A DNA stretch of 64,000 nt. Source: Microvirga guangxiensis (GTDB taxonomy: Bacteria; Pseudomonadota; Alphaproteobacteria; Rhizobiales; Beijerinckiaceae). The DNA is taken from positions 1 to 64,000 of the forward strand of contig NZ_FMVJ01000003.1 of the NCBI RefSeq assembly GCF_900102135.1, written 5' to 3'. The notes beneath the pieces are model-generated. The model was not told the origin of the DNA, searched no databases, and worked only from the letters and a program-made list of their open reading frames with translations. Of this stretch, positions 1-8,479 are shown piece after piece (position 1 is the first letter of the stretch; each line of letters opens with the position of its first letter). The position numbers were made by a program, and so were the translations under genes.

Positions 1-1517
1 AGGTGGGGCATGCGGGCGAGATCGGCGATGACGGGCTCGCCGCCGATGGTCTTGCCCAGGCACAGGGCGAGCTTCTGCTTGGAGGTCTCGAAGTCCTGGG
101 AGGCGAGCAGCTCGCGCAGGTAGACGGTCTCGCGCTTGTGGTTGGGCAGCTCGATGCCGATGGCATTGCGGCCCTGGACCACGGCGACGCGGGCGGAGAC
201 GGCGCTCATGGAGCGGGCGATGTCGTCGGCCAGCGAGATCACCCGCGACGACTTCGTCCCAGGCGCAGGCTCAAGCTCATACAACGTCACCACAGGACCG
301 GGGCTCACCTTGGTGATGGCGCCGCGCACGCCGAAATCCTCCAGCGTGCCTTCGAGCAGGTTGGCGTTCTGCTCCAGCGCTTCCGCCGAGATCAACGGAG
401 CCGAGGATTTTTTGGGCTCGGCCAGCAGGTTCAACTGCGGCAGCTGGTAATTCTCTTCATCAAGCAGGGACGGCTGCGCCTCGCGGGCCATGCGCTTGCC
501 GGGCTTGGGGGCGGCAGGCACAGGTCCGACGCGGGCGGAGACGGGCTCGGGCCGCATGGCGGCGCGGGGCACCGGCTGGGCCATGGGCTCATCGTCATAG
601 GTGTCGTCGTCCTCATAGACCGGCGCGGGCGCTGTCCGCGCAGCGCGGGGTGGGGGCGCATCGAGTACCGGCTCCCGGCGAACGGCGATGCCATCGCGCT
701 TGGTTCTGCGCGGTTGCGGCTCGGCCTCGTATTCCTCATCCTCTTCAGGCGCGTGACGGCGCTCGCTCCAGCGGCGTGCGCTGGCGCGAAGGCTCATGAC
801 TCCATGGGCAAGCGCCCCAAGCGACACGATGCCCCAGCCGGGCTCGTCGTGACCTGCATCGTCAGGATCGTCCAAGTCGGCGATCTGGCGGCGCTTGACG
901 GGTCGGGGAGCCTCCTCCTCCGGTTCATCGTAGGCGCGCTCCTCGTGCGGGCTGATGCCGCAGGCGGCGGTGAGGCTTAAAATCGCGATGCCGGCGAAGA
1001 GGAAGCCCAGAACGGCGCTGGCCGAACCGCTGGACAGGCCGGTGATGGCCTTTGCGCCGGTGAGAACCGCATCGCCTGCGACGCCGCCCAGGCCCGTCGG
1101 CAGGGGCCAGCGATCCGTGGCAGGCATGGCGCTGGCGAGCGCTGTCGCCGCGCCCGCGCCAAGCACCCAAAGGGCGAATCGCAGCTGCAAACGGCCGAGT
1201 TCGCCCGATTTCATGAGGCGCCAGCCCCACAGCGCCAGCGGCAGGACAGCGGCGATGGCCCCGAGGCCCAGAAGCTGCATCAGCAGGTCGGCCACGATGG
1301 CGCCGGGCCAGCCGAGCGCATTATGGACCGGCAGATCGGTGGCGTTGTTGAGGCTCGGGTCGTCCACCGACCAGGTGGCGAGCGCCACCGCCACCGCACC
1401 GGCTGTGGCGACCAGGCACAGGCCCGTCAGCTCCTGCGTCCGGCGGGCGAGGAAAGCCCGCAGACCGCTGAACAGGCCGTCATAGGCGGAAGAAGAGGAA
1501 CGGCGTGCCGTACGCAT
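1..1517 (-). CDS. ftsK: DNA translocase FtsK, N-terminal part (gene runs off the window)
   Basis: FtsK is the septal DNA pump that clears chromosome termini from the closing division site. The visible 505 codons hold an N-terminal membrane domain of about four helices (roughly residues 20-220), a long charged, Pro/Arg/Glu-rich linker (about 225-380), and the start of the alpha/beta motor domain with the family phrases GVRGAITKVSPGPVV and GRNAIGIELPN. The 3' end, including Walker A and the gamma domain, lies outside the window. I chose the ATG at 1517 because the membrane domain starts directly after it. A CtrA-type box lies about 60 bp upstream. The long plus-strand open frame across this gene is a shadow. 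Confidence 0.95.
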   Translation of the reverse strand, partial: MRTARRSSSSAYDGLFSGLRAFLARRTQELTGLCLVATAGAVAVALATWSVDDPSLNNATDLPVHNALGWPGAIVADLLMQLLGLGAIAAVLPLALWGWRLMKSGELGRLQLRFALWVLGAGAATALASAMPATDRWPLPTGLGGVAGDAVLTGAKAITGLSSGSASAVLGFLFAGIAILSLTAACGISPHEERAYDEPEEEAPRPVKRRQIADLDDPDDAGHDEPGWGIVSLGALAHGVMSLRASARRWSERRHAPEEDEEYEAEPQPRRTKRDGIAVRREPVLDAPPPRAARTAPAPVYEDDDTYDDEPMAQPVPRAAMRPEPVSARVGPVPAAPKPGKRMAREAQPSLLDEENYQLPQLNLLAEPKKSSAPLISAEALEQNANLLEGTLEDFGVRGAITKVSPGPVVTLYELEPAPGTKSSRVISLADDIARSMSAVSARVAVVQGRNAIGIELPNHKRETVYLRELLASQDFETSKQKLALCLGKTIGGEPVIADLARMPH

Positions 1518-1577
1518 CAAACCACTCTGAAAACCAGATAAATGAGACAATCTTGCCCTGAGCTTAGAGGCCGGGGG

Positions 1578-1593
1578 TTAAGGGCCTATTAAC
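1578..1593. promoter_or_regulatory. CtrA-type box between ftsK and the copper cluster
   Basis: The sequence reads TTAA-GGGCCTA-TTAAC, an exact match to the alphaproteobacterial CtrA consensus TTAA-N7-TTAAC. It is also a GGGTTAA/TTAACCC dyad. It lies 61 bp upstream of the ftsK start codon on the minus strand and 58 bp upstream of the divergent DUF2946 gene. CtrA controls cell-division genes in Caulobacter and relatives, so ftsK is the likely target. That assignment is inference. Confidence 0.6.
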
Positions 1594-1650
1594 CCTGTCG
1601 CTTCTTTGCCGCTGTTGACGGACGGGGTGGAAGGGACCAGTGTGCCGGCT

Positions 1651-2031
1651 ATGACGCGCACGGGCACCACCACGGCTTTCAAACGCGCCGTTCTCACGGT
1701 GCTGCTGGCCTATGCGCTCGTGCTGCAGACGGTCCTGGTCTCACTCAGCGGGGCCGCTCATGCGGCCGAAGCAGCCGGACCCCAGGGCATCCTCTGCCTG
1801 CAGGACGGCCAACGCCTGCCGGATCATGATCCGGCCAAAGCCCATGACGGGCTCTGCTGCATCCTGAGCTGTTATAGCGCGGGGCCGGCCGGTCCCTTGC
1901 CCGAGCAGGTTTCGGCCGATCGTCTCATGCCTGTCGCGATCAAGGCGACGGTGCGGGCCGTCTCTGCGGACATACGCCCCTTCTCCAACGTTCTTCCTGT
2001 CGGATCGCGCGCGCCGCCGCGCCTCGGCTGA
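1651..2031 (+). CDS. DUF2946-like small cysteine protein, putative copper-associated
   Basis: A 126-residue protein with an N-terminal hydrophobic segment (residues 12-38) that looks like a signal peptide or membrane anchor ending near AAHAAEA. Behind it are His59, His65, Cys49 and a Cys69-Cys70-x3-Cys74 cluster (HDGLCCILSC). That arrangement matches the DUF2946 family, often found next to copper-handling genes. The start at 1651 is preferred over an upstream in-frame start at 1606 because it places the hydrophobic segment close to the N-terminus. The next gene, a copper-binding YcnI/PCuAC fusion, starts 43 bp downstream and is probably co-transcribed. The exact function is unknown. Confidence 0.65.
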   Translation: MTRTGTTTAFKRAVLTVLLAYALVLQTVLVSLSGAAHAAEAAGPQGILCLQDGQRLPDHDPAKAHDGLCCILSCYSAGPAGPLPEQVSADRLMPVAIKATVRAVSADIRPFSNVLPVGSRAPPRLG

Positions 2032-2074
2032 TTGTGCCTTCATCGATCACCCGAACTCCCACAGGATCCTTCCC

Positions 2075-3028
2075 ATGTTGTCGTCACCTACCCGCGGTGC
2101 GCTCGTCGCAGCCGCTCTCATTGCCGTATCTACCCCCGCTTTCGCCCATGTGAGCTTCGAAGCGGCGCAGGCCGCTCCCAATTCAAGCTACAAGGCGATC
2201 CTGCGCATCCCGCATGGCTGCGACGGCACGCCGACCCTCAAAGTGCGTGTGCGCATTCCCGAAGGCGTCGTTGCCGTCAAACCCATGCCGAAGCCGGGCT
2301 GGAAGCTGGAGACGGCAAAAGGCGCCTATGTGCGCGCCTATCAGGTTCAGGGCGAAGCGGTGTCCGAGGGCGTGACCGACATCGTCTGGACAGGCTCGCT
2401 CGACGATGCCCATTACGACGAGTTCGTGTTCCAGGCTCGCTTCACCGATGCGTTTCAGCCGGGAGCGACGGTTTATTTCCCCGTCGTGCAGGAATGCGAG
2501 AAGGGCACTCAGGAATGGACGCAGGTGCCTGCCGCCGGCGAGGATCCGCACAAGCTGGCCTCGCCTGCACCGGGCGTAAAGATCGCGGCAGCCGCCCATG
2601 CTGCGCCCGCTGCGCAGAAGGCTGGCGCGCTCACCATCGAGCAGCCCTGGTCGCGGGCGACGCCTGGCGGCGCGAAAGTCGGCGGCGGTTATCTGCGCAT
2701 CACCAACACCGGCAAGGAATCCGACCGCCTGATCGGCGGCTCGTTCCCGAATGCTTCGCGGGTCGAGGTGCATGAGATGACCATGGAAAACGACATCATG
2801 CGCATGAAGCAGGTCGCAGGCGGCCTCGAGATCAAGCCGGGCGCGACCCTCGAGTTGAAGCCCGGCGGCTATCACCTCATGTTCATGGATCTGACGGCAC
2901 CGCTCGCCGAAGGCCAAGTCATGAAAGGCACGCTCGTGTTCGAGAAGGCCGGAACGGTGGCTGTGGAATACACCGTTCGCGGCATGGGGGGCGCTGCTCC
3001 CGCCGCCGGCCACCATCAGCACCACTAA
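2075..3028 (+). CDS. Periplasmic copper protein: YcnI (DUF1775) domain fused to PCuAC chaperone domain
   Basis: A 317-residue exported protein. Its signal peptide ends at PAFA-His25, so the mature protein begins with His, as expected of the YcnI copper site in which the N-terminal His takes part. Residues 25-155 are the YcnI/DUF1775 domain. An Ala-rich linker (about 160-185) leads to a PCuAC (DUF461) domain at 186-305. This carries the copper ligands in the usual pattern: His233, Met235/237, Met242/244, then His267-x-Met269. The C-terminus is HHQHH. The two domains would bind and hand over copper in the periplasm, plausibly to the SCO protein encoded 15 bp downstream for cytochrome oxidase assembly. 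The partner is inferred from gene order. Confidence 0.88.
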   Translation: MLSSPTRGALVAAALIAVSTPAFAHVSFEAAQAAPNSSYKAILRIPHGCDGTPTLKVRVRIPEGVVAVKPMPKPGWKLETAKGAYVRAYQVQGEAVSEGVTDIVWTGSLDDAHYDEFVFQARFTDAFQPGATVYFPVVQECEKGTQEWTQVPAAGEDPHKLASPAPGVKIAAAAHAAPAAQKAGALTIEQPWSRATPGGAKVGGGYLRITNTGKESDRLIGGSFPNASRVEVHEMTMENDIMRMKQVAGGLEIKPGATLELKPGGYHLMFMDLTAPLAEGQVMKGTLVFEKAGTVAVEYTVRGMGGAAPAAGHHQHH

Positions 3029-3043
3029 GGAGGCACGCGAACG

Positions 3044-3643
3044 ATGACTTTCAAACGCTCCCTCATCATCCCGCTCGCGGTGTTTCTCGCGGGTCTGGGT
3101 ATCCTGCTCACCACGGCGTTCTTCATCCTGCAGCCGCAGCAGCAGCAAAGCGCCGGACGCGTGCCCATCGGCGGGCCTTTCCGGCTGACGTCGCATGAGG
3201 GCAAGCCGTTCACGGATGCGGATCTGAAGGGCAAGCCCTTCGCCGTGTTCTTCGGCTTCACCCATTGTCCGGAAGTTTGTCCGACGACGCTCTACGATCT
3301 CACGCAGGATCTCGCGTCGCTGGGATCGGACGCCGATAAGCTGCGGATCGCCTTCATCACCGTCGATCCCGCGCAGGACACGCCGGAGTTGATGAAAACC
3401 TATCTCTCTTCCTTCGACCCGCGCATCGTGGGGCTGACTGGAACGGACGAGGAAATCGCGGCGGTCGCGAAGGAGTACAAGATCTATTATCGCAAGGTGC
3501 CGACCGATGGCGGTTACACCATGGATCACTCGGCCACGATTTTCCTGATGGACAGCAAGGGCGATTTCTACGGCACGTCGAACTTCCAGGAAACGGCGGA
3601 GATCCGGCGCGGGAAGTTGAAGCAGCTGATCAAGAACGGATGA
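3044..3643 (+). CDS. SCO1/SenC-family copper chaperone
   Basis: A 199-residue membrane-anchored thioredoxin-fold protein. A single N-terminal helix (residues 6-30) is followed by the SCO motif CPEVCP (Cys75, Cys79) and the distal copper ligand His162 in [11 protein letters not shown] proteins deliver copper to the CuA site of cytochrome c oxidase or act as thiol-disulfide reductases. The upstream copper-binding gene supports the metal role. The gene overlaps the following transporter gene by four bases (ATGA), so the two are translationally coupled. Confidence 0.9.
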   Translation: MTFKRSLIIPLAVFLAGLGILLTTAFFILQPQQQQSAGRVPIGGPFRLTSHEGKPFTDADLKGKPFAVFFGFTHCPEVCPTTLYDLTQDLASLGSDADKLRIAFITVDPAQDTPELMKTYLSSFDPRIVGLTGTDEEIAAVAKEYKIYYRKVPTDGGYTMDHSATIFLMDSKGDFYGTSNFQETAEIRRGKLKQLIKNG

Positions 3644-3978
3644 GGCGCGTGAGCTATCTCTATCTCGGTGTTGCCATCGTGGCGGAGGTCGTCGCGACCT
3701 CCGCTCTGAAGGCCTCTGAAGGCTTTTCGCGTCTGGGTCCAAGCCTCATCGTCCTGTTCGGCTACGGGCTTGCCTTCTTCTTTCTATCGCTGACGCTGCG
3801 GGCCATTCCGGTGGGAATTGCCTACGCCATCTGGTCTGGTATCGGCATCGTGCTGATCTCTGCCGTCGGGTGGATCTGGTTCAAGCAGGCGCTCGACATG
3901 CCTGCAATCATCGGCATGGGTTTGATCATTGCCGGCGTGGTCGTGGTCAACATGTTCTCGAAGTCCGTGAGCCACTGA
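3640..3978 (+). CDS. Small multidrug resistance (SMR) family transporter
   Basis: A 112-residue protein with four predicted membrane helices, the normal size for the SMR/EmrE family. The essential membrane glutamate is present as Glu16 in [11 protein letters not shown], and the [11 protein letters not shown] motif is intact. Family members exchange protons for cationic hydrophobic compounds at the inner membrane. Its start overlaps the SCO stop (ATGA), which places it in the copper operon. Whether it moves a compound linked to metal stress is unknown; the EmrE-type drug role is inferred from family only. A bidirectional terminator follows. Confidence 0.88.
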   Translation: MRRVSYLYLGVAIVAEVVATSALKASEGFSRLGPSLIVLFGYGLAFFFLSLTLRAIPVGIAYAIWSGIGIVLISAVGWIWFKQALDMPAIIGMGLIIAGVVVVNMFSKSVSH

Positions 3979-4001
3979 AACCGGCTGATTCCATGAACCG
4001 G

Positions 4002-4032
4002 AAAAGCCCCGGCCATGTGGGCCGGGGCTTTT
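4002..4032. terminator. Bidirectional rho-independent terminator between SMR gene and amtB
   Basis: Perfect 13-bp stem (AAAAGCCCCGGCC / GGCCGGGGCTTTT) with loop ATGTG. Runs of A and T flank both sides, so it can end the copper operon on the plus strand and glnK-amtB on the minus strand. Confidence 0.85.
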
Positions 4033-4098
4033 CTTTTGAGCCTCTGGAAGGCTTCGTTGCCGCATCGTGCGAGTGTGCTCGCGCGATGCGGATGATGC

Positions 4099-5466
4099 TC
4101 AGTAGTTGTAGGCGCGCTCGCCGTGATCGGCGAGGTCAAGACCCTCGCGTTCGGCATCCTGCGTGACACGCAGGCCGACGATCAGGTCGACGATCTTGTA
4201 GAGCACGAAGGAGCCGATGCCGGTCCAGAGCAGGGTCACGACAGTCGCGATGATCTGCGTCCAGACCTGACCGCCGATGCTGTATTCGCCCGCGCCGGTG
4301 CCGCCGAGGAGCGGAGCGGCCACGATGCCGGTGCCGATGGCGCCGATGATGCCGCCGATGCCGTGGATGCCGAACACGTCGAGCGCGTCGTCATAGCCGA
4401 GGGCGTTCTTCAGAGAGGTCACGGCGAAGTAGCAGCCCGCGCCCGCAACGAGGCCGAGCACGATGGAGCCCATTGGGCCCGAAAGACCTGCGGCCGGCGT
4501 GATGGCGACCAGACCCGCGACGGCGCCCGATGCGATGCCCAGCAGCGAGGCCTTGCCCTTTTCGAAGGCTTCGACGGTCATCCAGGCAAGACCGGCGGCG
4601 GCGGGGGCGAGGATCGTGTTCAGCAGGGCGAGAGCCGCGCCGCCTGTGGCTTCCAGGTTGGAACCTGCGTTGAAGCCGAACCAGCCGACCCACAGAAGGC
4701 ATGCGCCGACGAAGGTGAGGGTAAGCGAGTGCGGGGCCATCAGGTCGCGGCCATAGCCGATGCGCTTGCCGACCATGAGAGCGCCCACGAGACCGGCGAC
4801 GCCCGAGTTGATGTGCACTACCGTGCCGCCCGCGAAGTCGAGGGCCCCGAGGCCGAAGAGATAGCCTTCCGAGAACCACACCATGTGCGCGATGGGCAGA
4901 TACACGAAGGTGAACCACAGGCCCGTAAACAGCATCACCGCCGAGAACTTGATGCGCTCGGCGAAGGCGCCGACGATCAGGGCGGGCGTGATGCACGCGA
5001 AGGTGAGCTGGAAGGCGATGAAGCTGAATTCCGGAATGGCGACGCCCTTCGTGAAGGTGTCGGCGGTGGAATCCGTCGTCACGCCTGCGAGAAAGGCCTT
5101 CGAGAATCCGCCGATGATGGCGCCGAGCGTACCCTCGCCGCCGGAGGTGAAGGCGAGCGAGTAGCCATAGAACACCCACAGGATCGACACGAGGCTGAAC
5201 ACCGCGAAGACCTGCATGAGCACGGACAGCATGTTCTTCGTGCGTACGAGGCCGCCGTAGAACAGGGCAAGGCCCGGGATCGTCATGAGGATCACGAGGA
5301 GCGCGGAAACCAGCATCCAGGCAGTGTCGCCCTTATTGACGGTGGGAGCTGCAGCAGCCGCGTCGGCTGCGGGCGCGGCGGCGTCCTGCGCGAGGGCGGG
5401 ATCGATGGCAGCAAGGCCGAGCGCCAGCGCACCGAGGGCGGGCAGAATGAGATGACGGAACTTCAT
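4099..5466 (-). CDS. amtB: Ammonium transporter AmtB
   Basis: A 455-residue inner-membrane channel that conducts ammonia/ammonium. A signal-like segment (residues 1-26) and an Ala-rich stretch precede about eleven helices. Family motifs are present: NKGDTAWMLVSALLV, GLALFYGGLVR, GGTVVHINSGVAGLVGA, and a GIHGIGG loop that supplies a pore histidine. A GGAG ribosome site lies nine bases before the ATG. It follows glnK by 34 bp, the standard pairing in which GlnK plugs the channel when nitrogen is plentiful. Expression is likely driven by the sigma-54 promoter upstream of glnK. Confidence 0.96.
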   Translation of the reverse strand: MKFRHLILPALGALALGLAAIDPALAQDAAAPAADAAAAAPTVNKGDTAWMLVSALLVILMTIPGLALFYGGLVRTKNMLSVLMQVFAVFSLVSILWVFYGYSLAFTSGGEGTLGAIIGGFSKAFLAGVTTDSTADTFTKGVAIPEFSFIAFQLTFACITPALIVGAFAERIKFSAVMLFTGLWFTFVYLPIAHMVWFSEGYLFGLGALDFAGGTVVHINSGVAGLVGALMVGKRIGYGRDLMAPHSLTLTFVGACLLWVGWFGFNAGSNLEATGGAALALLNTILAPAAAGLAWMTVEAFEKGKASLLGIASGAVAGLVAITPAAGLSGPMGSIVLGLVAGAGCYFAVTSLKNALGYDDALDVFGIHGIGGIIGAIGTGIVAAPLLGGTGAGEYSIGGQVWTQIIATVVTLLWTGIGSFVLYKIVDLIVGLRVTQDAEREGLDLADHGERAYNY

Positions 5467-5500
5467 CGGATCAAACTCCGGAAAACCATTGAAAAAGGGA

Positions 5501-5839
5501 TTACAGGGCGTCGGTATCGGTCTCGCCCGTGCGGATGCGGACCGCTTTCTCGAGCGATGTGACGAAGATCTTTCCGTCGCCGATCTGACCTGTGCGGGCG
5601 GCGGCCGTGATCGCTTCGATCACCTGCGACACGAGGTCGGATGCCACCGCCACCTCGATCTTGATCTTCGGCAGGAAGCTCACGGCATATTCCGCGCCGC
5701 GGTAGATCTCCGTATGGCCCTTCTGCCGTCCGTATCCCTTCACCTCGGTCACGGTGAGGCCGTGTACGCCCAAGGCGGTGAGCGCGTCACGCACCTCCTC
5801 CAGCTTGAACGGCTTGATGACCGCCATCACGATTTTCAT
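5501..5839 (-). CDS. glnK: PII nitrogen regulatory protein GlnK
   Basis: A 112-residue PII protein, the exact family length. The uridylylation site Tyr51 sits in the T-loop sequence HTEIYRGAEY, and the C-terminal signature GKIFVTSLEKAVRIRTGE is complete. It senses 2-oxoglutarate, ATP/ADP and uridylylation state and gates AmtB. The start at 5839 (MKIVMAVIKPF) is the family start; the longer open frame upstream to 5893 is non-homologous leader. Linkage to amtB favours GlnK over GlnB. Confidence 0.96.
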   Translation of the reverse strand: MKIVMAVIKPFKLEEVRDALTALGVHGLTVTEVKGYGRQKGHTEIYRGAEYAVSFLPKIKIEVAVASDLVSQVIEAITAAARTGQIGDGKIFVTSLEKAVRIRTGETDTDAL

Positions 5840-5931
5840 GGGTCTTGCCCCCTTTGAGACGCTGGCCTGCAGGAAGCAGGCCATGGTTTCCATGCGAACC
5901 CGCCTCCTTCGGCAGGTGTCGGAAAGGGATA

Positions 5932-5948
5932 TGCAAGGAGCATGCCAA
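5932..5948 (-). promoter_or_regulatory. Sigma-54 (-24/-12) promoter of glnK-amtB
   Basis: Read on the minus strand, the sequence is TTGGCATGCTCCTTGCA. The -24 GG and -12 GC elements have the spacing of the sigma-54 consensus TGGCACG-N4-TTGCW. It lies 93 bp upstream of the glnK start, which leaves a leader of about 80 nt. Activation by NtrC under nitrogen limitation is the known logic for glnK-amtB and is inferred here. Confidence 0.75.
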
Positions 5949-5950
5949 GT

Positions 5951-5993
5951 CTGTTTAGACAGGCGTCAGCAGGCCTGCCTCTTTCATAGGCAG
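5951..5993. promoter_or_regulatory. Inverted repeats upstream of the sigma-54 promoter (candidate activator sites)
   Basis: Two dyads sit just upstream of the -24 element: CTGT-TTAG-ACAG (5951-5962) and a perfect CTGCCT-N7-AGGCAG (5975-5993). Their position suits an enhancer-binding protein such as NtrC, but neither matches the classical NtrC consensus well. The assignment is tentative. Confidence 0.35.
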
Positions 5994-6047
5994 CCCGGAA
6001 ATGGCCAGGAAAAACCCTATTTGCTTAATTTCTGTGCAGCTCTCGGT

Positions 6048-6905
6048 TCAGGACCGATCCCGGATAAGACCTTCCTGCGCCACCGAAGCGACAAGGGTAC
6101 CGTCCTGCCTGAAGATCAGGCCGCGGGAAAAGCCGCGAGCGCTGCCGGCATTCGGGGTGTCCTGCGCATAGAGCAGCCACTCATCGGCCCGGAAGGGGCG
6201 GTGGAACCACATGGCGTGGTCGAGGCTCGCCGCCTGGACGGTGGGGTCGAACACAGTGAGGCCGTGGGGGATTAGCGACGTATCGAGCAGGGTCATGTCG
6301 GACGCATAGGCCAGCACGCATTGGTGGATGGCCGGATCGTCCGGCAGGCGGCCGGTGGTCTTGATCCACACATGAAAGCGCGGCTCTCCGGGCTTGCGGG
6401 AGATATACCGCTCGATTTCGACGGGGCGGATCTCCAGCGGGCGCTCGCGCTCGTAATAGGTGCGCATGGGCTCGGGCATCTGAAGCAGCAGGCCGCCCTT
6501 CACCTCTTCCTCGGAGGGGAGCTCGTCGGGGCTCGGCACCTTCGGCATCTCGGCCTGATGTTCGAAGCCGCCTTCATCCACCTGGAACGAGGCGGACATG
6601 GCGAAGATCGCCTGGCCGTGCTGGGTCGCCACCACGCGGCGGGTGGTGAAGCTCTTGCCGTCCCGGATGCGGTCCACCTCGTAGATGATCGGCACCTTGG
6701 GATCGCCCGGCAGCATGAAATAGCAATGAAGCGAATGAGGATGGCGCCCATCCACGGTGCGCGTGGCGGCCACCAGTGACTGGCCGATCACCTGCCCGCC
6801 GAAGACCCGCTGCCATCCGCTCTTCGGGCTCTGGCCGCGAAACAGGTTCACTTCGAGCTGCTCGAGGTCGAGAATGGAAAGAAGATCCGTGACGGCGCGG
6901 GACAT
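6048..6905 (-). CDS. tesB: Acyl-CoA thioesterase II (TesB)
   Basis: A 285-residue double-hotdog thioesterase that hydrolyses acyl-CoA to free fatty acid and CoA. Typical phrases are NLFRGQSP near residue 20, RVFGGQVIGQSL, and the C-terminal SLDHAMWFHRPFRADEWLLY. The chosen start at 6905 (MSRAVTDLLSIL) matches the family N-terminus; an in-frame start at 6965 would add 20 unrelated residues. It is a single gene, divergent from the UbiH-like gene and separated from glnK by about 210 bp that hold the sigma-54 region. Confidence 0.92.
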   Translation of the reverse strand: MSRAVTDLLSILDLEQLEVNLFRGQSPKSGWQRVFGGQVIGQSLVAATRTVDGRHPHSLHCYFMLPGDPKVPIIYEVDRIRDGKSFTTRRVVATQHGQAIFAMSASFQVDEGGFEHQAEMPKVPSPDELPSEEEVKGGLLLQMPEPMRTYYERERPLEIRPVEIERYISRKPGEPRFHVWIKTTGRLPDDPAIHQCVLAYASDMTLLDTSLIPHGLTVFDPTVQAASLDHAMWFHRPFRADEWLLYAQDTPNAGSARGFSRGLIFRQDGTLVASVAQEGLIRDRS

Positions 6906-7078
6906 GAATCGGTGATCCTCAAGAAGAAACGAGTCATCCATCGGCGAGTGTCGTGCGAAGGTCAAGCTTGACGCTGGTCAATGGATCGCTGACACCCAAC
7001 CTATAACGATCGACGCGGGATAAGGCGACGCGATGCGTACCCGGATTGCCGCCACCCGTGAGAGGCGAGGAGAAGAAC

Positions 7079-8338
7079 ATGGCTGCAGCAGACATGGGAC
7101 GGTCGCGCATCGTCATTGCAGGCGGAGGCCTGGCCGGACTGTCTCTCTCGCTTGCCCTCAAGCGGGCGCTTGCCGACGGCGTCGATGTGATCATGTGCGA
7201 CCCCGCGCTCTCCCGCGACCCGCATGGGGACCGGCGCTCCTATGCCATCGCCGCGGCTGCCCGGCGCATGTTCCAGGCGCTCGGCGTCTGGGATGCGGTG
7301 TCTGAAAAGGCCCAGCCGATCCTCGACATGGTGATCACGGATTCGAGCCTACAGGACCCGATTCGCCCCACCTATCTCACTTTCGAAGGCGCGGTGGACG
7401 GCGAGGCTTTCGCTCATATGGTGACCGCGGGCGACCTGACGGCGCTGCTGCTCGAGGCATGCCGGGAAGCCGGTGTGACCTTGAAGCCCGAGGGCGTGAA
7501 GGGCTTTACCTCGCATGCCGCGCATACCGATGTGGAGCTGACGGGCGGCGAAACACTTTCCGCCACTCTTCTTGTCGCGGCCGACGGCGCGCGCTCCCGT
7601 TTGCGCGAGCAGGCCGGCATCGGCTGGATCTATTGGCCCTACAACCAATCCGGCATCGTCGCCACGATCTCCCACGAGCGCGACCACGAGGGCAGGGCGG
7701 TGGAGCATTTCCTGCCTGCCGGTCCCTTCGCGATCCTGCCGCTCAAGGACGAAACGCGCCCCGATGGATCGGTGCAGCACCGTTCCTCCATCGTCTGGAG
7801 CGAGCGCAGCGAGAACGTGCCGGTTCTGCTTGAATCCCACCCGGAGGATCTGCTTGCCGAGCTCGAGAAGCGCTTCGGCCTGCAGCTCGGCAGGATTGCC
7901 TTCGAGACCAAGCCCCAGGCCTTTCCGCTGGCGTTCGGCGTGGCGCGCTCCTTCGTGGGCGAGCGCCTCGTTCTTCTGGGCGATGCCGCCCATCTCATTC
8001 ATCCCATCGCAGGGCAGGGTCTCAATCTCGGCCTACACGACGTGGCGGCCCTGGCCGAGATCATCACCGACGCCATGCGGCTGGGTCAGGATCCGGGCGG
8101 CGCCGACGTGCTCATGCAATACGAACGCGCGCGGCGGGCCGACATCACGGCCATGGGCATCGTGACCGACGGCCTGAACCGGCTGTTCTCGAACGACCTG
8201 TTGCCTGTGCGCCTGATTCGCGATCTTGGCCTCGGGCTCGTCGACCGGATGCCGGGCTTGAAACGCTTCTTCATCCGCGAGGCGGCAGGCCTCAGACGAG
8301 AGGACGTTCCGAGGCTTCTCAAGGGCGAGGCGCTCTGA
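7079..8338 (+). CDS. UbiH/UbiF/Coq6-family FAD-dependent monooxygenase
   Basis: A 419-residue flavoprotein of the family that hydroxylates the ubiquinone ring. It has the N-terminal dinucleotide fold IVIAGGGLAGLSLS (residues 11-24), the mid-protein DG motif in AADGARSRLR, and the C-terminal FAD signature GDAAHLIHPIAGQGLNLGL. A GAGGCGAGGAG ribosome site lies before the ATG at 7079, which fits better than an in-frame ATG at 7046. The ring position it hydroxylates cannot be told from sequence alone, so no symbol is given. It stands alone, divergent from tesB. Confidence 0.88.
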   Translation: MAAADMGRSRIVIAGGGLAGLSLSLALKRALADGVDVIMCDPALSRDPHGDRRSYAIAAAARRMFQALGVWDAVSEKAQPILDMVITDSSLQDPIRPTYLTFEGAVDGEAFAHMVTAGDLTALLLEACREAGVTLKPEGVKGFTSHAAHTDVELTGGETLSATLLVAADGARSRLREQAGIGWIYWPYNQSGIVATISHERDHEGRAVEHFLPAGPFAILPLKDETRPDGSVQHRSSIVWSERSENVPVLLESHPEDLLAELEKRFGLQLGRIAFETKPQAFPLAFGVARSFVGERLVLLGDAAHLIHPIAGQGLNLGLHDVAALAEIITDAMRLGQDPGGADVLMQYERARRADITAMGIVTDGLNRLFSNDLLPVRLIRDLGLGLVDRMPGLKRFFIREAAGLRREDVPRLLKGEAL

Positions 8339-8479
8339 AGGAAAGCACACGCCTCAGAGGAAGGTCAGAGAAGAACTGCAAAGGCGCGTCGGAAATCAGC
8401 TAGATAACGCTCTTTCCCTTTCTTATGAAATAACATATCACAATCAGCCATCATTCCTTTGCTTTCGCGGAAGAAATCC

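Noticed and set aside
3-980. Long plus-strand open frame at the window start
   Set aside because: It is the antisense shadow of ftsK, whose protein is clearly recognisable on the minus strand.
2183-3742. 519-codon minus-strand open frame
   Set aside because: It covers the YcnI/PCuAC and SCO genes in antisense and has His/Arg-rich sequence typical of a GC-rich shadow frame.
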